DNA of 38,332 nt from JBMOPD01 sp049323615 (GCA_049323615.1 JBMOPD010000064.1:1-38332), one strand, 5' to 3'; numbered from the stretch's first letter, positions 1 through 7,553 are shown. The notes: generated by a model not told the origin, from the letters alone. Numbers and translations are program-made.

Positions 1-1355
1 GGTATGAGGAGCAATTCCGCTTGAGCCGCCAGAAACAGTATGGCGCTTCCAGCGAGAAGACTAATCCGGAGCAACTTAGCCTTTTTAATGAGGCTGAAGA
101 TATCGCCAACCCCAAATTGGAAGAGGCGACCCTGGAAACCATCACCTAAATCAGACAGGAACTAAAGGTTATCCCTGCTCAGGTGGTGGTTGTCAAACAT
201 GTACAATACATATACGCCTGCCGCCAGTGTGAGCGGGAAAACGTGACAACGCCGATTATTAAGGCTGAAATGCCCAATCCAATATTGCCCGGCAGCCTGG
301 CCTCCCCTTCCATGCTGGCTTACATAATGGACCAGAAGTACACCAACAGCCTGCCATTATATCGTCAGGAACAGCAGTTCTCCCGTCTGGGCTTTGACCT
401 GTCCCGCCAGACAATGGCTAATTGGCTGCTGGCAACTGCGGACCCGTGGCTGAAGATAATTTACAACCGGATGCACGAGCATTTAGTCAGGCGGGATATA
501 CTGCACGCCGATGAGACAACACTGCAGGTGCTGAAAGAACCGGGGCGCTCTGCCGAATCCAAATCCTACATGTGGTTATACCGGACCGGGAGAGACGGCC
601 CGGCTATTGTCCTTTACGATTATCAGACAACCAGAGCCAGCAAGCATCCGGACAATTTCCTGTCCGGCTTTAAGGGCTATCTGCAAACCGATGGTTACAG
701 CGGCTATGGCAGATTAACCGGCATTACACTGGTTGGGTGCTGGGCGCATGCGCGAAGGAAATTCACGGAAGCAATCAAGGTTTTGCCGGAAGCGCAGAAA
801 GACAAGCCTGTGGCAGCCAAGGAGGGACTGGATTACTGTAATCGCTTATTTGCCATTGAACGGCAGCTAAAAGATCTTTCTGACCAGGAAAGATATGAAA
901 AACGGTTGGAACTCATGCAGCTGTTGCTTGACGATTTCCATGTCTGGCTGAAGAGACAGCGGCAATTGACCATACCCAAGAGTGCTTTGGGACAGGCCAT
1001 TACTTACTGTTTAAACCAGTGGGATGAACTGAAAAGCTTTCTGCTTGATGGCCGGTTGGAGATAGATAATAACCGTGCTGAACGCTCAATTAAACCCTTC
1101 GTGATCGGCAGGAAGAACTTCCTTTTCTCCAACACCCCCAGGGGTGCCAGAGCCAGTGCCATAATCTACAGCATTATCGAAACCGCCAAGGAGAATAACC
1201 TAAAACCTTTTGATTATCTGCAATATCTGTTTGAGCATTTGCCCAATGTAGATACAAAAGAATCTGCCGTTGTTGACAGTTTGTTGCCCTGGTCAGATGT
1301 TTTGCCTGATTGCTGCAGGATGTCTAAGAGTGATAATATCAACAATAATTCCTGA
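1..1355 (+). pseudogene. IS66 family transposase, internal deletion with junction stop codon
   Basis: One reading frame runs from the window edge (beginning YEEQFRLSRQKQYG and ending LEEATLETIT) to TAA at 147-149. The same frame then continues IRQELKVIPAQ and onward to 1355. In intact IS66 transposases about 50 residues, including the CxxCG zinc-finger segment, lie between these two motifs. Here they are missing and the junction codon is a stop. The catalytic core is intact: Asp in HADETTLQV, Asp in QTDGYSGYG, Glu in NNRAERSIKP, and a normal IS66 C-terminal domain ending PWSDVLPDCCR. A GTG at 183 could start a 390-residue product lacking the DNA-binding N-terminus; no good ribosome binding site precedes it. 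The gene is therefore most likely dead. Confidence 0.88.
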
Positions 1356-1361
1356 TTTGTA

Positions 1362-1384
1362 GGTGTTCAGGTTTTGACGCTTAC
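1362..1384 (+). repeat. Right terminal inverted repeat of IS66-type element
   Basis: Seven bases after the transposase stop, the sequence ends in TTTTGACGCTTAC. Its complement begins GTAAGCGTCAAAACC, the form expected for IS66/ISBst12 ends. IS66 elements usually make 8-bp target duplications; here the flanking bases would be ATGTCGGC. The left copy is outside the window, so the duplication cannot be checked. Confidence 0.75.
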
Positions 1385-1416
1385 ATGTCGGCTGCCAAAG
1401 GATTTGTAGATTCCCG

Positions 1417-1599
1417 TTAATTGTGTGCTGTTATAATATCAATTAGCTTTCCAAGATCCTCTGCAGTTAAACCTTCTTCGGCAAACTCCCGAACTATCTG
1501 TAGCAAAGGCACGTTTCGCTTCTCCGCCAAGAATAAAATATCAGTCTCCGTCAACCAGGCCGACAACTGGTAATCGTCCCTTAAATAACCTGACGACAA
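1417..1599 (-). CDS. Small hypothetical protein, possibly a remnant
   Basis: A 60-codon frame begins with TTG and has no convincing Shine-Dalgarno sequence. The in-frame stop upstream is at 1615-1617, so the frame cannot be much longer. The product is acidic and helical, with an amphipathic segment ending EEGLTAEDLGKLIDII, and has no cysteine pattern or membrane segment. I do not recognise the family. It sits between the IS end and the stalk-domain gene. It could be a small real gene or the 3' tail of a larger gene truncated by the island's history. Low confidence. Confidence 0.3.
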   Translation of the reverse strand: MSSGYLRDDYQLSAWLTETDILFLAEKRNVPLLQIVREFAEEGLTAEDLGKLIDIITAHN

Positions 1600-1678
1600 T
1601 TCCGGAACAAAGCCTCAAAGGAAAAACCAATTAATTGTAGAATCGTCTCTAAAATGGTATTTGTAGGGAGCGGTGCTA

Positions 1679-2803
1679 ATGAGGAGATCTTTATTAATCA
1701 TTCTTTTTTTAATCTTATTCAACCTGGGTATCATATACCCGGTGTGGGCAGAAGAATCCAAGTTTACAATTGGACAAACGACATATAAAATGAATGGCTA
1801 TACATATACAATGGACATAGCCCCATATATCAAGGATGGCCGTACCTACCTGCCGCTTAGGTATGTTGCTCAGGCCCTCGGTGTAGCGGACGCCAACATC
1901 CTGTGGGACGGCGCAGCTAAGAGGGCCACCCTGATCAAGGGCAACACCATCGTCCAGCTGACCGTCGGAAGCAACATCATGATGGTGAACGGAATGCCTA
2001 TTGCAATGGATGTTGAACCCGAAATTACTATAGACAGGACGATGCTCCCTATACGCTATGTCGCAGAAGTCTTTGGTGCGTCTGTCGTTTGGGATGATAG
2101 CACTCAAGAGGCAGTAATTAGCAATTATGCCCTCCCGGGACAACAGACCTATATAGATTTCTTATCGGAACCGGACCCCCTTATCGACACATTTCCAGTT
2201 ATCTATACTTGGAATTATGGCAACTATTCATTTAAGTGGGGACCATTCCACGTACCAATAGAAACTTTAAACCTATACAGGAAAAAGGAACACCCATTGT
2301 TAACACCCCAATACAATGAAATCTATAATCAAATTAACACTTATTTAGATGACCCGGATGGAGAAAAAATTTTATCCAACATAATAGAGGGCCTTAAAAA
2401 AAGCGCCGAAGAACACGGTTTTGATAAATACCAGACTGTGGAATTTGTTGTTTCCTTTGTCCAAGGGCTACCTTATGTGAGTGACTCCGATTCAACTTTA
2501 CATGATGAATATCCTAAATATCCCGTCGAAACATTGCTAGAACGAGGGGGAGACTGTGAAGATTCGGCTATTCTAACAGCCGTTCTACTAAGAAAACTCG
2601 GCTTCGGCTCTGCCTTGCTCTTTTTACCAGAAGAACACCATGTTGCAGCTGGTATTCTTGCTTCAAAAGATGCCTATGGAACCTATTACCGGTATGAGGG
2701 TAAAAGATATCTCTATATAGAAACAACAAACTCTGGGTGGCGTATAGGTCAGTTGCCAATGAGTATTAAAAAAGCCAATGCTTATGTTATACCTTTGCCA
2801 TAA
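1679..2803 (+). CDS. Secreted stalk-domain (copper amine oxidase N-like) protein with transglutaminase-like C-terminus
   Basis: ATG 1679 is preferred over GTG 1673 because GGGAG lies 8 bases before it. Residues 1-24 form a signal peptide (two Arg, long hydrophobic run, VWA cleavage site). Residues about 27-150 contain two copies of the stalk-domain pattern DGRTYLPLRYVAQALG and DRTMLPIRYVAEVFG, each followed by a W-D-(x)n-A-x-I/L segment. This module is common in secreted Clostridia proteins and is called Cu_amine_oxidN1, although it has no oxidase activity. The C-terminal half carries a transglutaminase/cysteine-protease-like signature: Cys in GGDCEDSAILTAVLLRKLG followed by His in EEHHVAAGI. 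It is therefore probably an exported or wall-associated protein with a papain-like fold. Substrate unknown. It is a single gene whose local base composition is more AT-rich than the region-3 genes. Confidence 0.8.
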   Translation: MRRSLLIILFLILFNLGIIYPVWAEESKFTIGQTTYKMNGYTYTMDIAPYIKDGRTYLPLRYVAQALGVADANILWDGAAKRATLIKGNTIVQLTVGSNIMMVNGMPIAMDVEPEITIDRTMLPIRYVAEVFGASVVWDDSTQEAVISNYALPGQQTYIDFLSEPDPLIDTFPVIYTWNYGNYSFKWGPFHVPIETLNLYRKKEHPLLTPQYNEIYNQINTYLDDPDGEKILSNIIEGLKKSAEEHGFDKYQTVEFVVSFVQGLPYVSDSDSTLHDEYPKYPVETLLERGGDCEDSAILTAVLLRKLGFGSALLFLPEEHHVAAGILASKDAYGTYYRYEGKRYLYIETTNSGWRIGQLPMSIKKANAYVIPLP

Positions 2804-3049
2804 GTGAATAATACGGGGTCACCAGCCCAGGTCCGGACTCCCCACCCGCAGCCATCGCCGGCCAGGCGAAATTCCACGGACTGGTTGCACAGTTTTAACA
2901 TAATGAAAAGGCCCCACCGGATAGCAGGGCAATAATTAATCATTTTTTGTTTTATACAGGGGATTCTTCTTCTCTCTGGCCACCGCCTGGCGTGCTCCTT
3001 CAAGTTTTTTTCTTTCCGGTTGTATGATTAAACGGGCCAGGGTTTTCCT
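2804..3049. other. Intergenic region with a short coding-like remnant
   Basis: No intact gene is visible. On the minus strand, 2936-3046 has an open stretch of about 36 codons ending TAA at 2936. It is rich in Lys/Arg/Glu (for example PERKKLEGARQAVAREKK) and looks like the C-terminal helix of a real protein, but it has no start and is cut off upstream by a stop. It is probably a gene fragment. Confidence 0.35.
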
Positions 3050-3093
3050 TTAAAAAGAAAATAACCCCGGCCAGGTAATCACCTTAACCGGGG
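3050..3093 (-). terminator. Rho-independent terminator of the HTH gene
   Basis: CCCCGG (3065-3070) pairs with CCGGGG (3088-3093), and AGGT/ACCT extend the stem inside. On the minus strand the hairpin is followed by a T-rich run (TTATTTTCTTTTT). It lies 12 bases after the stop of the minus-strand HTH gene. Confidence 0.7.
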
Positions 3094-3105
3094 CTTTATA
3101 ATGTT

Positions 3106-3456
3106 CTAAAGGGCACCCTTGTTGTCCTCCAACCACTCCAAAAAACTGTCCCGGGGAATCCTTATCCGCCTCGGACTCAGTTTTTTGTGTGGAATCCCCA
3201 TGGCGTCTATTTCTTCGTAAAGCCTGCGCCGGGGTATCCGCAGTATTTGCCCCACTTCCTGCATTGTCAGCATGGGCGGTAGATTGTCCCTTAAATCGGC
3301 AATGTTTATGTTCTTGAAGTTTTTCTTGGATAATTCCTTTATCTTTTCTGTTTTCTCATGTTCTTCAAGTAAGGCATTTAAATCCTTTCCCAGTTGAATA
3401 AGCGTATTTGCAAAAACCTTAAGTAATTCCCTGGTATTATTGTCTACGGCTGCCAC
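3106..3456 (-). CDS. Excisionase-type helix-turn-helix DNA-binding protein
   Basis: A 116-residue protein. Residues about 1-55 are charged and helical. Residues 60-112 form a winged-helix/HTH_17 (MerR/excisionase-like) domain: LTMQEVGQILRIPRRRLYEEI, then a wing with RRIRIPRDSFLEWLED. This is the standard motif of Xis-like and helix-turn-helix-17 proteins, which bind DNA near att sites or act as small regulators. The start is GTG with only a weak GGGG next to it, and there is no other in-frame start before the HTH, so the true start is uncertain. Its place inside the putative tRNA-Trp island fits an excisionase or control protein, but no integrase is in the window to confirm this. Confidence 0.65.
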   Translation of the reverse strand: MAAVDNNTRELLKVFANTLIQLGKDLNALLEEHEKTEKIKELSKKNFKNINIADLRDNLPPMLTMQEVGQILRIPRRRLYEEIDAMGIPHKKLSPRRIRIPRDSFLEWLEDNKGAL

Positions 3457-3519
3457 CCCACAATAATTAACCTGGCATTATTAATGACCAAGACATTTTA
3501 CCGCACACTTTTTCAAAGT

Positions 3520-3912
3520 TTAAGGCTTAACGCTGGTAACATATACCTGTCTCCCGTCCTTAATTTGTAATATAACTGCAGACTTGATCGGGTTGCCGTC
3601 CTTATCAAAAGTTAATTTACCACCGGTAACCGTCTCAAACTCCTTTGTATTTTGCATGGCGTTTTTAATTGCCACGGATCATTGCTGTTGGCGGTCTTAA
3701 CGGCGTTTAACAGTAGGCTGGCGGCATCATAGGCTAAAGCCGCCAGTGCGTCCGGAGCCTTGCCGTACTTAGGGTTCCTGTGGGAGATAATGCGCTCTGC
3801 AGGTCCTGTGCTATTAAAGAGTATGGCCTTAAAGCTGGTGATGCCGGCAATGTTGATCGCTTGTGGATATGCTTTGATGTCACCGGATCTGATAAGGCTG
3901 GTGGTGCCTGAA
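3520..3912 (-). pseudogene. Remnant of branched-chain amino acid ABC transporter substrate-binding protein (LivK type)
   Basis: On the minus strand, PKYGKAPDALAALAYDAAS then LLLNAVKTANSNDP is a textbook LivK segment. After a one-base loss near 3676 the frame changes and continues AIKNAMQNTKEFETVTGGK and FDKDGNPIKSAVI, ending RQVYVTSVKP and TAA at 3520-3522. These are the expected last about 50 residues of this family. Upstream of about 3800 the similarity fades and the N-terminal two thirds of the gene are absent. No permease or ATPase genes are nearby. The gene is clearly dead. Confidence 0.82.
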
Positions 3913-4210
3913 TTAAACCGGGCAGCCGCCCTTGACGTGGAGCCTCGCCGCCCATGTTTCGGGGGCCAGGGTGGAGTCCACCGCTGCGCTTTGTGGCCCC
4001 CACCCGGCAGGAGGTAGGTTAACATGGGCGGATTCTCCACGTAAAGGGTCTCCGCTTCGCTCCGATGAACGGCTGCCCTGGTGTTTGTTCATAACATCCG
4101 GCCTATGCTTATGCTGAGGGTGTGAGACAGTTTTTCGGTGCTAACAGGAGGTGATAATCAGCAGTTAATTTATTACATATTTTCCATGTCAGAAAGTACC
4201 ATTCGCCCTT
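3913..4210. other. Non-coding or degraded stretch
   Basis: Open frames here have a composition unlike real proteins (runs of Pro, Trp, Arg and Gly). They arise from a GC-rich patch at about 3930-4050 that differs from the AT-richer flanks. The patch includes CCCACCCGGCAGGAGG followed by a CTCCACG-type segment and could be a piece of another mobile element. I cannot name it. Confidence 0.3.
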
Positions 4211-4229
4211 AAGGGGTGGTCCCCTTTTT
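4211..4229 (+). terminator. Short terminator-like hairpin
   Basis: AAGGGG (4211-4216), TGGT loop, CCCCTT (4221-4226) and a T run. TTGACA follows at 4232-4237 and could be a -35 box for the next gene, but no good -10 box is seen at the right spacing. Confidence 0.5.
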
Positions 4230-4290
4230 GATTGACAAAAGCATTCGCGCGAGAAACACAAAAAACGTGAGAGAAAAGGAGGCGAATAAA

Positions 4291-4767
4291 ATGGATCGTG
4301 AGAAAGAAAACACATACCGCGGGATAATCGCCGCGCTCGTTGTGTTTTTGATTATACTTGCGTACAGTTACAACAGAAACACCTCCCTGCAAGGCACCCG
4401 CGAAAGGCTACGCAGCCTTGTTGACATCTCCTCCTATAGTCTCCCGGAAATAGATCGCAACGTCGATTTGGTCTTTAGAGACGTGTTGGAAAATAGCGGC
4501 TATTAACACATCATCCCCCTGTGGAAAAGGCCGGAGGATAAGGGCTACGAGTATGAATGGGAACGTGTTGCCGAACTGCTGCGGGAGCGAGGCTATCTCG
4601 TCTTTCGCGACCGTATAGACGCCGAAATAGAGCTGGGTTTGCGCCCCAGCACGCTTGTAAACCCGGCGCTACGCGCACTCCGAGAAGCCGAGCGGATGAA
4701 GGAGTTTCGCGAGGATTTAGAAAGGGCCAGGGAATTGATGAAAAAACAGGAATCTAACAGTCTTTGA
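4291..4767 (+). pseudogene. Small membrane-anchored protein gene split by an in-frame TAA
   Basis: ATG 4291 follows AAAGGAGGCG and opens a 71-codon frame: a short charged start, one transmembrane segment (IIAALVVFLIILAYSY, residues about 11-26), then a soluble helix ending LENSGY and TAA at 4504-4506. The same frame continues without a break to TGA at 4765-4767. It encodes HIIPLWKRPEDKGYEYEW, then WERVAELLRERGYLVFRD and a Glu/Arg-rich helix. The continuation has clear protein character and no start codon or ribosome binding site of its own. The simplest reading is a 158-codon gene with a nonsense mutation; alternatives are sequencing error or stop readthrough. I do not recognise the family. 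It precedes the WYL-nuclease gene by about 190 bp. Confidence 0.6.
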
Positions 4768-4959
4768 AAGACCACTTCCATCAAAAATTAACTGTTCTGG
4801 ACTGATAGCAAGTAGGATATGCCATACGATAAAAGGCCGGTTCGCCGGGTTGACATAAGAACATGCCAATGCCTGTGGTTGTTTCGGGGACGGTGACACA
4901 TGGCAGACGTACATTAATGACCGAAGTGTACGAAGCCTGCATAAAAGAAGGGGTGACCG

Positions 4960-5910
4960 ATGACACATGAGAAACTGTTTAATCAGGCTTTAGAGGCTGT
5001 ATGCAAGGTCCGGTTTCATTACATAGACGGCGAAGGTGAGGAAACTGACCGGACAATTAGGCCGATAGTAACGTTCCGGTACAAGAGGCTTGAAGGTATA
5101 ACAGCCACTTATGTCCTCGGGTTTTGTGAGCTGGATTCTGACTACCGAACGTTCCGCTTTGACCGGATGAGTAAAGTAACCATCGTAAATGAAACATATC
5201 CAGTCGTGTTCTTTGATATTGAATCGCATCTTGGCAGGCGAGAAGACGATTTTAGCGGTTTTATCTTCAGCAAAATTAAGATAATTAAATACGTGAAAGG
5301 AATGCCTCAATATAAAGCGCCCCCAACTGTGGGAAAGAGCACCCCTTACGGTGAACCAGGGCCGAAGCCTATCAAGCGGTTGAAGCCGCTACCACGCGAT
5401 TCTGAATACCCCAAACTGTGGGAATCCTCAAAGCTACATAATCCTACGGGTAAGCCTTGCAAATGCAGATCGCCGCTTGAGGAAGAGATACTTTCTGCGC
5501 TTGATGATGACGATAAAGTCTATGGATACGAAATAGAGCCTTTCAGGATTCAATACTGGGCTGGTAGTAAAAGACGGTTTTACATTCCCGACCTGCTTGT
5601 TAGGTACGCGGACGGCAGGAAAATAATTGTTGAAATAAAGTCAGAGTGGGATGTTGCAGAACCTATAAACCAGGCCAAATTTAAAGCAATAGAACAATAT
5701 GCAAATGAAAATGGGTACGGTTTTGAGGTTTGGACTGGTTGGCCAACCACCCCTGTGGCCTGGAAAGAGGCTGCCGCCAGCGGTGAAAGGCCGAGGGCCT
5801 CTACCTTATTTGAGCAAACGGGAGCCGCGCCGTCCAAGCAAAACAATTATGGCTGTTTAGTGCTTATCGTGGTGGCAGTCCTTTTGTATCTGTTAGTATA
5901 TCGAAACTAG
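4960..5910 (+). CDS. WYL-domain / PD-(D/E)XK nuclease protein with C-terminal membrane anchor
   Basis: ATG 4960 follows AGAAGGGG with good spacing; 316 residues. Residues about 8-80 look like a WYL-type sensor domain: F-H-Y near 19-21, RTIRPI, YVLGFCELDSDYRTFRFDRM. WYL domains bind nucleotides or nucleic acids in many regulators and defence proteins. Residues 118-165 are a Pro-rich linker. Residues 170-262 have the PD-(D/E)XK (TnsA-like) nuclease pattern: Glu in SPLEEEILSAL (174-176), Asp 211 in RFYIPDLLV, and Glu225-x-Lys227 in KIIVEIKSEW, so all catalytic positions are present. Residues about 298-314 form one hydrophobic helix at the extreme C-terminus, ending YRN, consistent with a tail anchor facing the cytoplasm. 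There is no partner transposase (TnsB/C). A defence or mobile-element role is an inference from the domains and the island setting. Confidence 0.75.
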   Translation: MTHEKLFNQALEAVCKVRFHYIDGEGEETDRTIRPIVTFRYKRLEGITATYVLGFCELDSDYRTFRFDRMSKVTIVNETYPVVFFDIESHLGRREDDFSGFIFSKIKIIKYVKGMPQYKAPPTVGKSTPYGEPGPKPIKRLKPLPRDSEYPKLWESSKLHNPTGKPCKCRSPLEEEILSALDDDDKVYGYEIEPFRIQYWAGSKRRFYIPDLLVRYADGRKIIVEIKSEWDVAEPINQAKFKAIEQYANENGYGFEVWTGWPTTPVAWKEAAASGERPRASTLFEQTGAAPSKQNNYGCLVLIVVAVLLYLLVYRN

Positions 5911-6166
5911 CTGCACATTAAGCAGCACCTTCTATAGGCGGCGAAAAACATTATCCTGTAAGAGGGGTCATAGCCTTTTTTCTTCTTACCACAAGGACAC
6001 GCTGAAACCTTGGAAAGACACGACATGATAGCCTAAAACCAGTTGAGAAAAAATTGAGAAAATCGCCCGCAAAATGGTTTTGGACACCCATTTTCTGCCA
6101 GGTAAAAATCCCGATAATACTGGACTTTATGTTGCATGAGGGACTTCGTGAGGACTGTCGTATCAA
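5911..6166. other. Intergenic region before the tRNA-Trp fragment
   Basis: No gene or clear hairpin is seen. In the island model this is the terminal DNA of the integrated element, directly abutting the att core in the anticodon loop. Confidence 0.4.
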
Positions 6167-6211
6167 CTCCAAAACCGTAGGCTGCGGGTTCGAGTCCTGT
6201 CTCCCCTGCCA
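6167..6211 (+). pseudogene. tRNA-Trp 3' half (anticodon loop to CCA), probable att scar
   Basis: From 6167 the sequence reads CTCCAAA (anticodon loop with CCA at 34-36), ACCGT (3' anticodon stem), a variable loop, a T arm (GCGGG-TTCGAGT-CCTGT), the 3' acceptor strand CTCCCCT, G73 and CCA. The bases just before 6167 (ATCAA) cannot pair with ACCGT, and no D arm or 5' acceptor strand is present. Only the 3' half of a tRNA-Trp gene exists here, and homology breaks at the edge of the anticodon loop. Tyrosine integrases commonly cross over at this place. A perfect terminator follows, as for a real tRNA transcript end. Confidence 0.85.
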
Positions 6212-6220
6212 GAGAAAGTC

Positions 6221-6247
6221 AAGTCCCGGGAGGGTTCCGGGACTTTT
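6221..6247 (+). terminator. Terminator of the original tRNA-Trp gene
   Basis: A perfect 9-bp stem, AAGTCCCGG (6221-6229) / CCGGGACTT (6237-6245), with a 7-base loop and a TTTT tail, starts 10 bases after the tRNA CCA end. Its survival next to the fragment suggests that 6167 and beyond is original chromosome. Confidence 0.85.
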
Positions 6248-6326
6248 CTGTTTCCATTAGAAGGACGACAGAAGGCGGTCTTCTATTATTTTTCTAAATA
6301 TGCATTTTAAAAGTAGTATTTTCTGG

Positions 6327-7018
6327 TTATAAAGAGTCTGGATGCTTAATCACTTTCCCTGGAAGCCATTTAACCTCATGTCGTGGGAAACCACGTACAA
6401 CGGCAATATCTACAGGTCCTCCACAATTCGGTGTTCCGGGAAGAAATCGCTTCATTCTTCATCTTCTGTTTCAGCAGGGCCATGGCTTGCTGCATGGCCA
6501 GCTTGACGTTGGCCTGGGCAGATATGATCTGGGTCTGGAGCATGTCCTCATAATTGGCTACCAGTTTATCAAGCTCCTGGACACGCTCGATGAACTTCTG
6601 GGCAGCCGGTTGAGTCAGGGTCTTTTCGTCATTCTCCAATATCCCGGCCATCTCTTTGACCAGCGACTCGGATTCGTGAGCTATTTGGTCCTCCAGGCTT
6701 TCCTCGACCATCTTCCGGTACTCGTCTGTGTCCAGTACGTCGATGGAGTAAAGGCTGCTCCTGTAGCTGGTCACAGCTGTAACCCGTGGTAGCCTTCACA
6801 AAAGCCTTCAGGCTCTCGATGGTGGGAGCGTGTTTTTCAGGCACTAAATATACCCCTCCGTAGGGCCGCACACTGACCGGGCCGCAACTCCTTATGATGT
6901 CCATCGCGATTTCCCGGATGTACCGGCCGTTATAACATTCCTTCTCAATCTCGTACTGCTTTTCTATCGTGTTCCCCGCGTCCCTCTCCGCCGGCAGCAT
7001 GTCAACCCGGAGGAGCAT
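6327..7018 (-). pseudogene. Frameshifted hypothetical protein gene
   Basis: Two overlapping minus-strand frames join into one protein. The upstream frame has a real-looking segment ending APTIESLKAFVKATTGYS and then turns into low-quality sequence. The other frame takes up at TSYRSSLYSIDVLDTDEYRK and continues through an acidic, helical coiled-coil region (QDE-rich, residues LVKEMAGILE to QQAMALLKQKMK). A single-base indel near 6775-6785 explains this. A further coding-like stretch in the next frame, 6327-6434 (CGGPVDIAVVRGFPRHEVKW to KHPDSL and TAA), may be the true C-terminus after a second frameshift or part of another lost gene. The N-terminus is abruptly cut at the palindrome 7019-7077. 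Family not recognised. Confidence 0.65.
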
Positions 7019-7077
7019 AAGGGACGTTGTTTATATGGTGAAATGTCTAATTTGTCAACATTTCAACAACGTCCCTT
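7019..7077. repeat. Nested palindromic element (MITE/REP-like)
   Basis: AAGGGACGTTGT (7019-7030) is matched perfectly by ACAACGTCCCTT (7066-7077). An inner pair, TGAAATGT (7039-7046) / ACATTTCA (7058-7065), continues the stem after an 8-base bulge on one side. The whole would fold into one long hairpin with an 11-base loop. It directly abuts the first codon of the broken gene on its left. It has no T-run typical of a terminator. Confidence 0.75.
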
Positions 7078-7229
7078 TAAGTTTCCAAAGGGTCGTAAAA
7101 ACACCCTTTCTTCCGGCTGCCAGAAGCTTTTCCCCTCTTCTGTTTACCGAAAAAAGGGTGCTTTTCGATGCTCTTTGGGCTTGAAAAAAGTTGAGCTGTA
7201 GTTTAGCGGGCAACTGTGGACTCTTTCAA

Positions 7230-7532
7230 TCAACCTGCATCCTGCAGGAATATATCCATTATGTCCAGATTCTTGTTGGCTATCACGGCATCAAAAATTT
7301 TATCCTTGACCTCTCTCGGCAGGAGCTCTATAGTACGGGTGGTGGCGGCATCGAACTTGGCAGTGGGGAACAACTTCAGCACCTTGTCCTTTTGCTCCTC
7401 CGTGCAAGGCACCCGCAGCACCTTAAGACCGGCCAGCATCTCCTGGGCCATGCCGGCCAGGCCGACCTGCTGGAGTTTTTCATACCTTTCTTCGTTAATC
7501 CAGATATTGATGGGGAAAGTTTCCGTAGACAA
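7230..7532 (-). CDS. Hypothetical protein downstream of sat
   Basis: A protein of about 100 residues starting 21 bases after the sat stop, on the same strand. Start choice: AGGAGG lies at 7542-7547 and TTG 7532 is 9 bases after it, while TTG 7538 would be only 3 bases away. The product is soluble and helical, beginning STETFPINIWINEERYEKL and ending LDIMDIFLQDAG, with no metal or membrane motif. The strong ribosome binding site and tight spacing argue that it is real and co-transcribed with sat. I do not recognise the family; a role linked to sulfate activation is only inferred from position. Confidence 0.65.
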   Translation of the reverse strand: MSTETFPINIWINEERYEKLQQVGLAGMAQEMLAGLKVLRVPCTEEQKDKVLKLFPTAKFDAATTRTIELLPREVKDKIFDAVIANKNLDIMDIFLQDAG

Positions 7533-7553
7533 AATCAATCACCTCCTACTGTG

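Larger units (their letters stand above)
1..1384 (+). mobile_element. IS66-family (ISBst12-type) insertion sequence, left end outside window, defective
   Basis: This is the 3' part of an IS66-family element: a TnpC/DDE transposase followed by a terminal inverted repeat. The right end reads, on the complementary strand, GTAAGCGTCAAAACC, which matches the GTAAGCG start known for this family. The element therefore ends at 1384. No tnpA/tnpB accessory genes are visible, which fits the single-gene ISBst12 subgroup, but the left end is cut off by the window so this cannot be proven. The transposase is internally deleted and carries a stop, so the copy should not move by itself. It lies in what looks like a genomic island ending at the tRNA-Trp fragment near 6167. 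Confidence 0.85.

Noticed and set aside
1715..2143. A 142-codon minus-strand open frame across the stalk-domain gene
   Set aside because: It is the shadow of a gene with a signal peptide and clear domains; its own composition is rich in His and Cys and shows no motif.
3612..4040. A 142-codon minus-strand open frame as an intact protein
   Set aside because: Only its 3' half matches LivK. The start region is a low-complexity Pro/Trp/Arg stretch, and the true C-terminus is in another frame.
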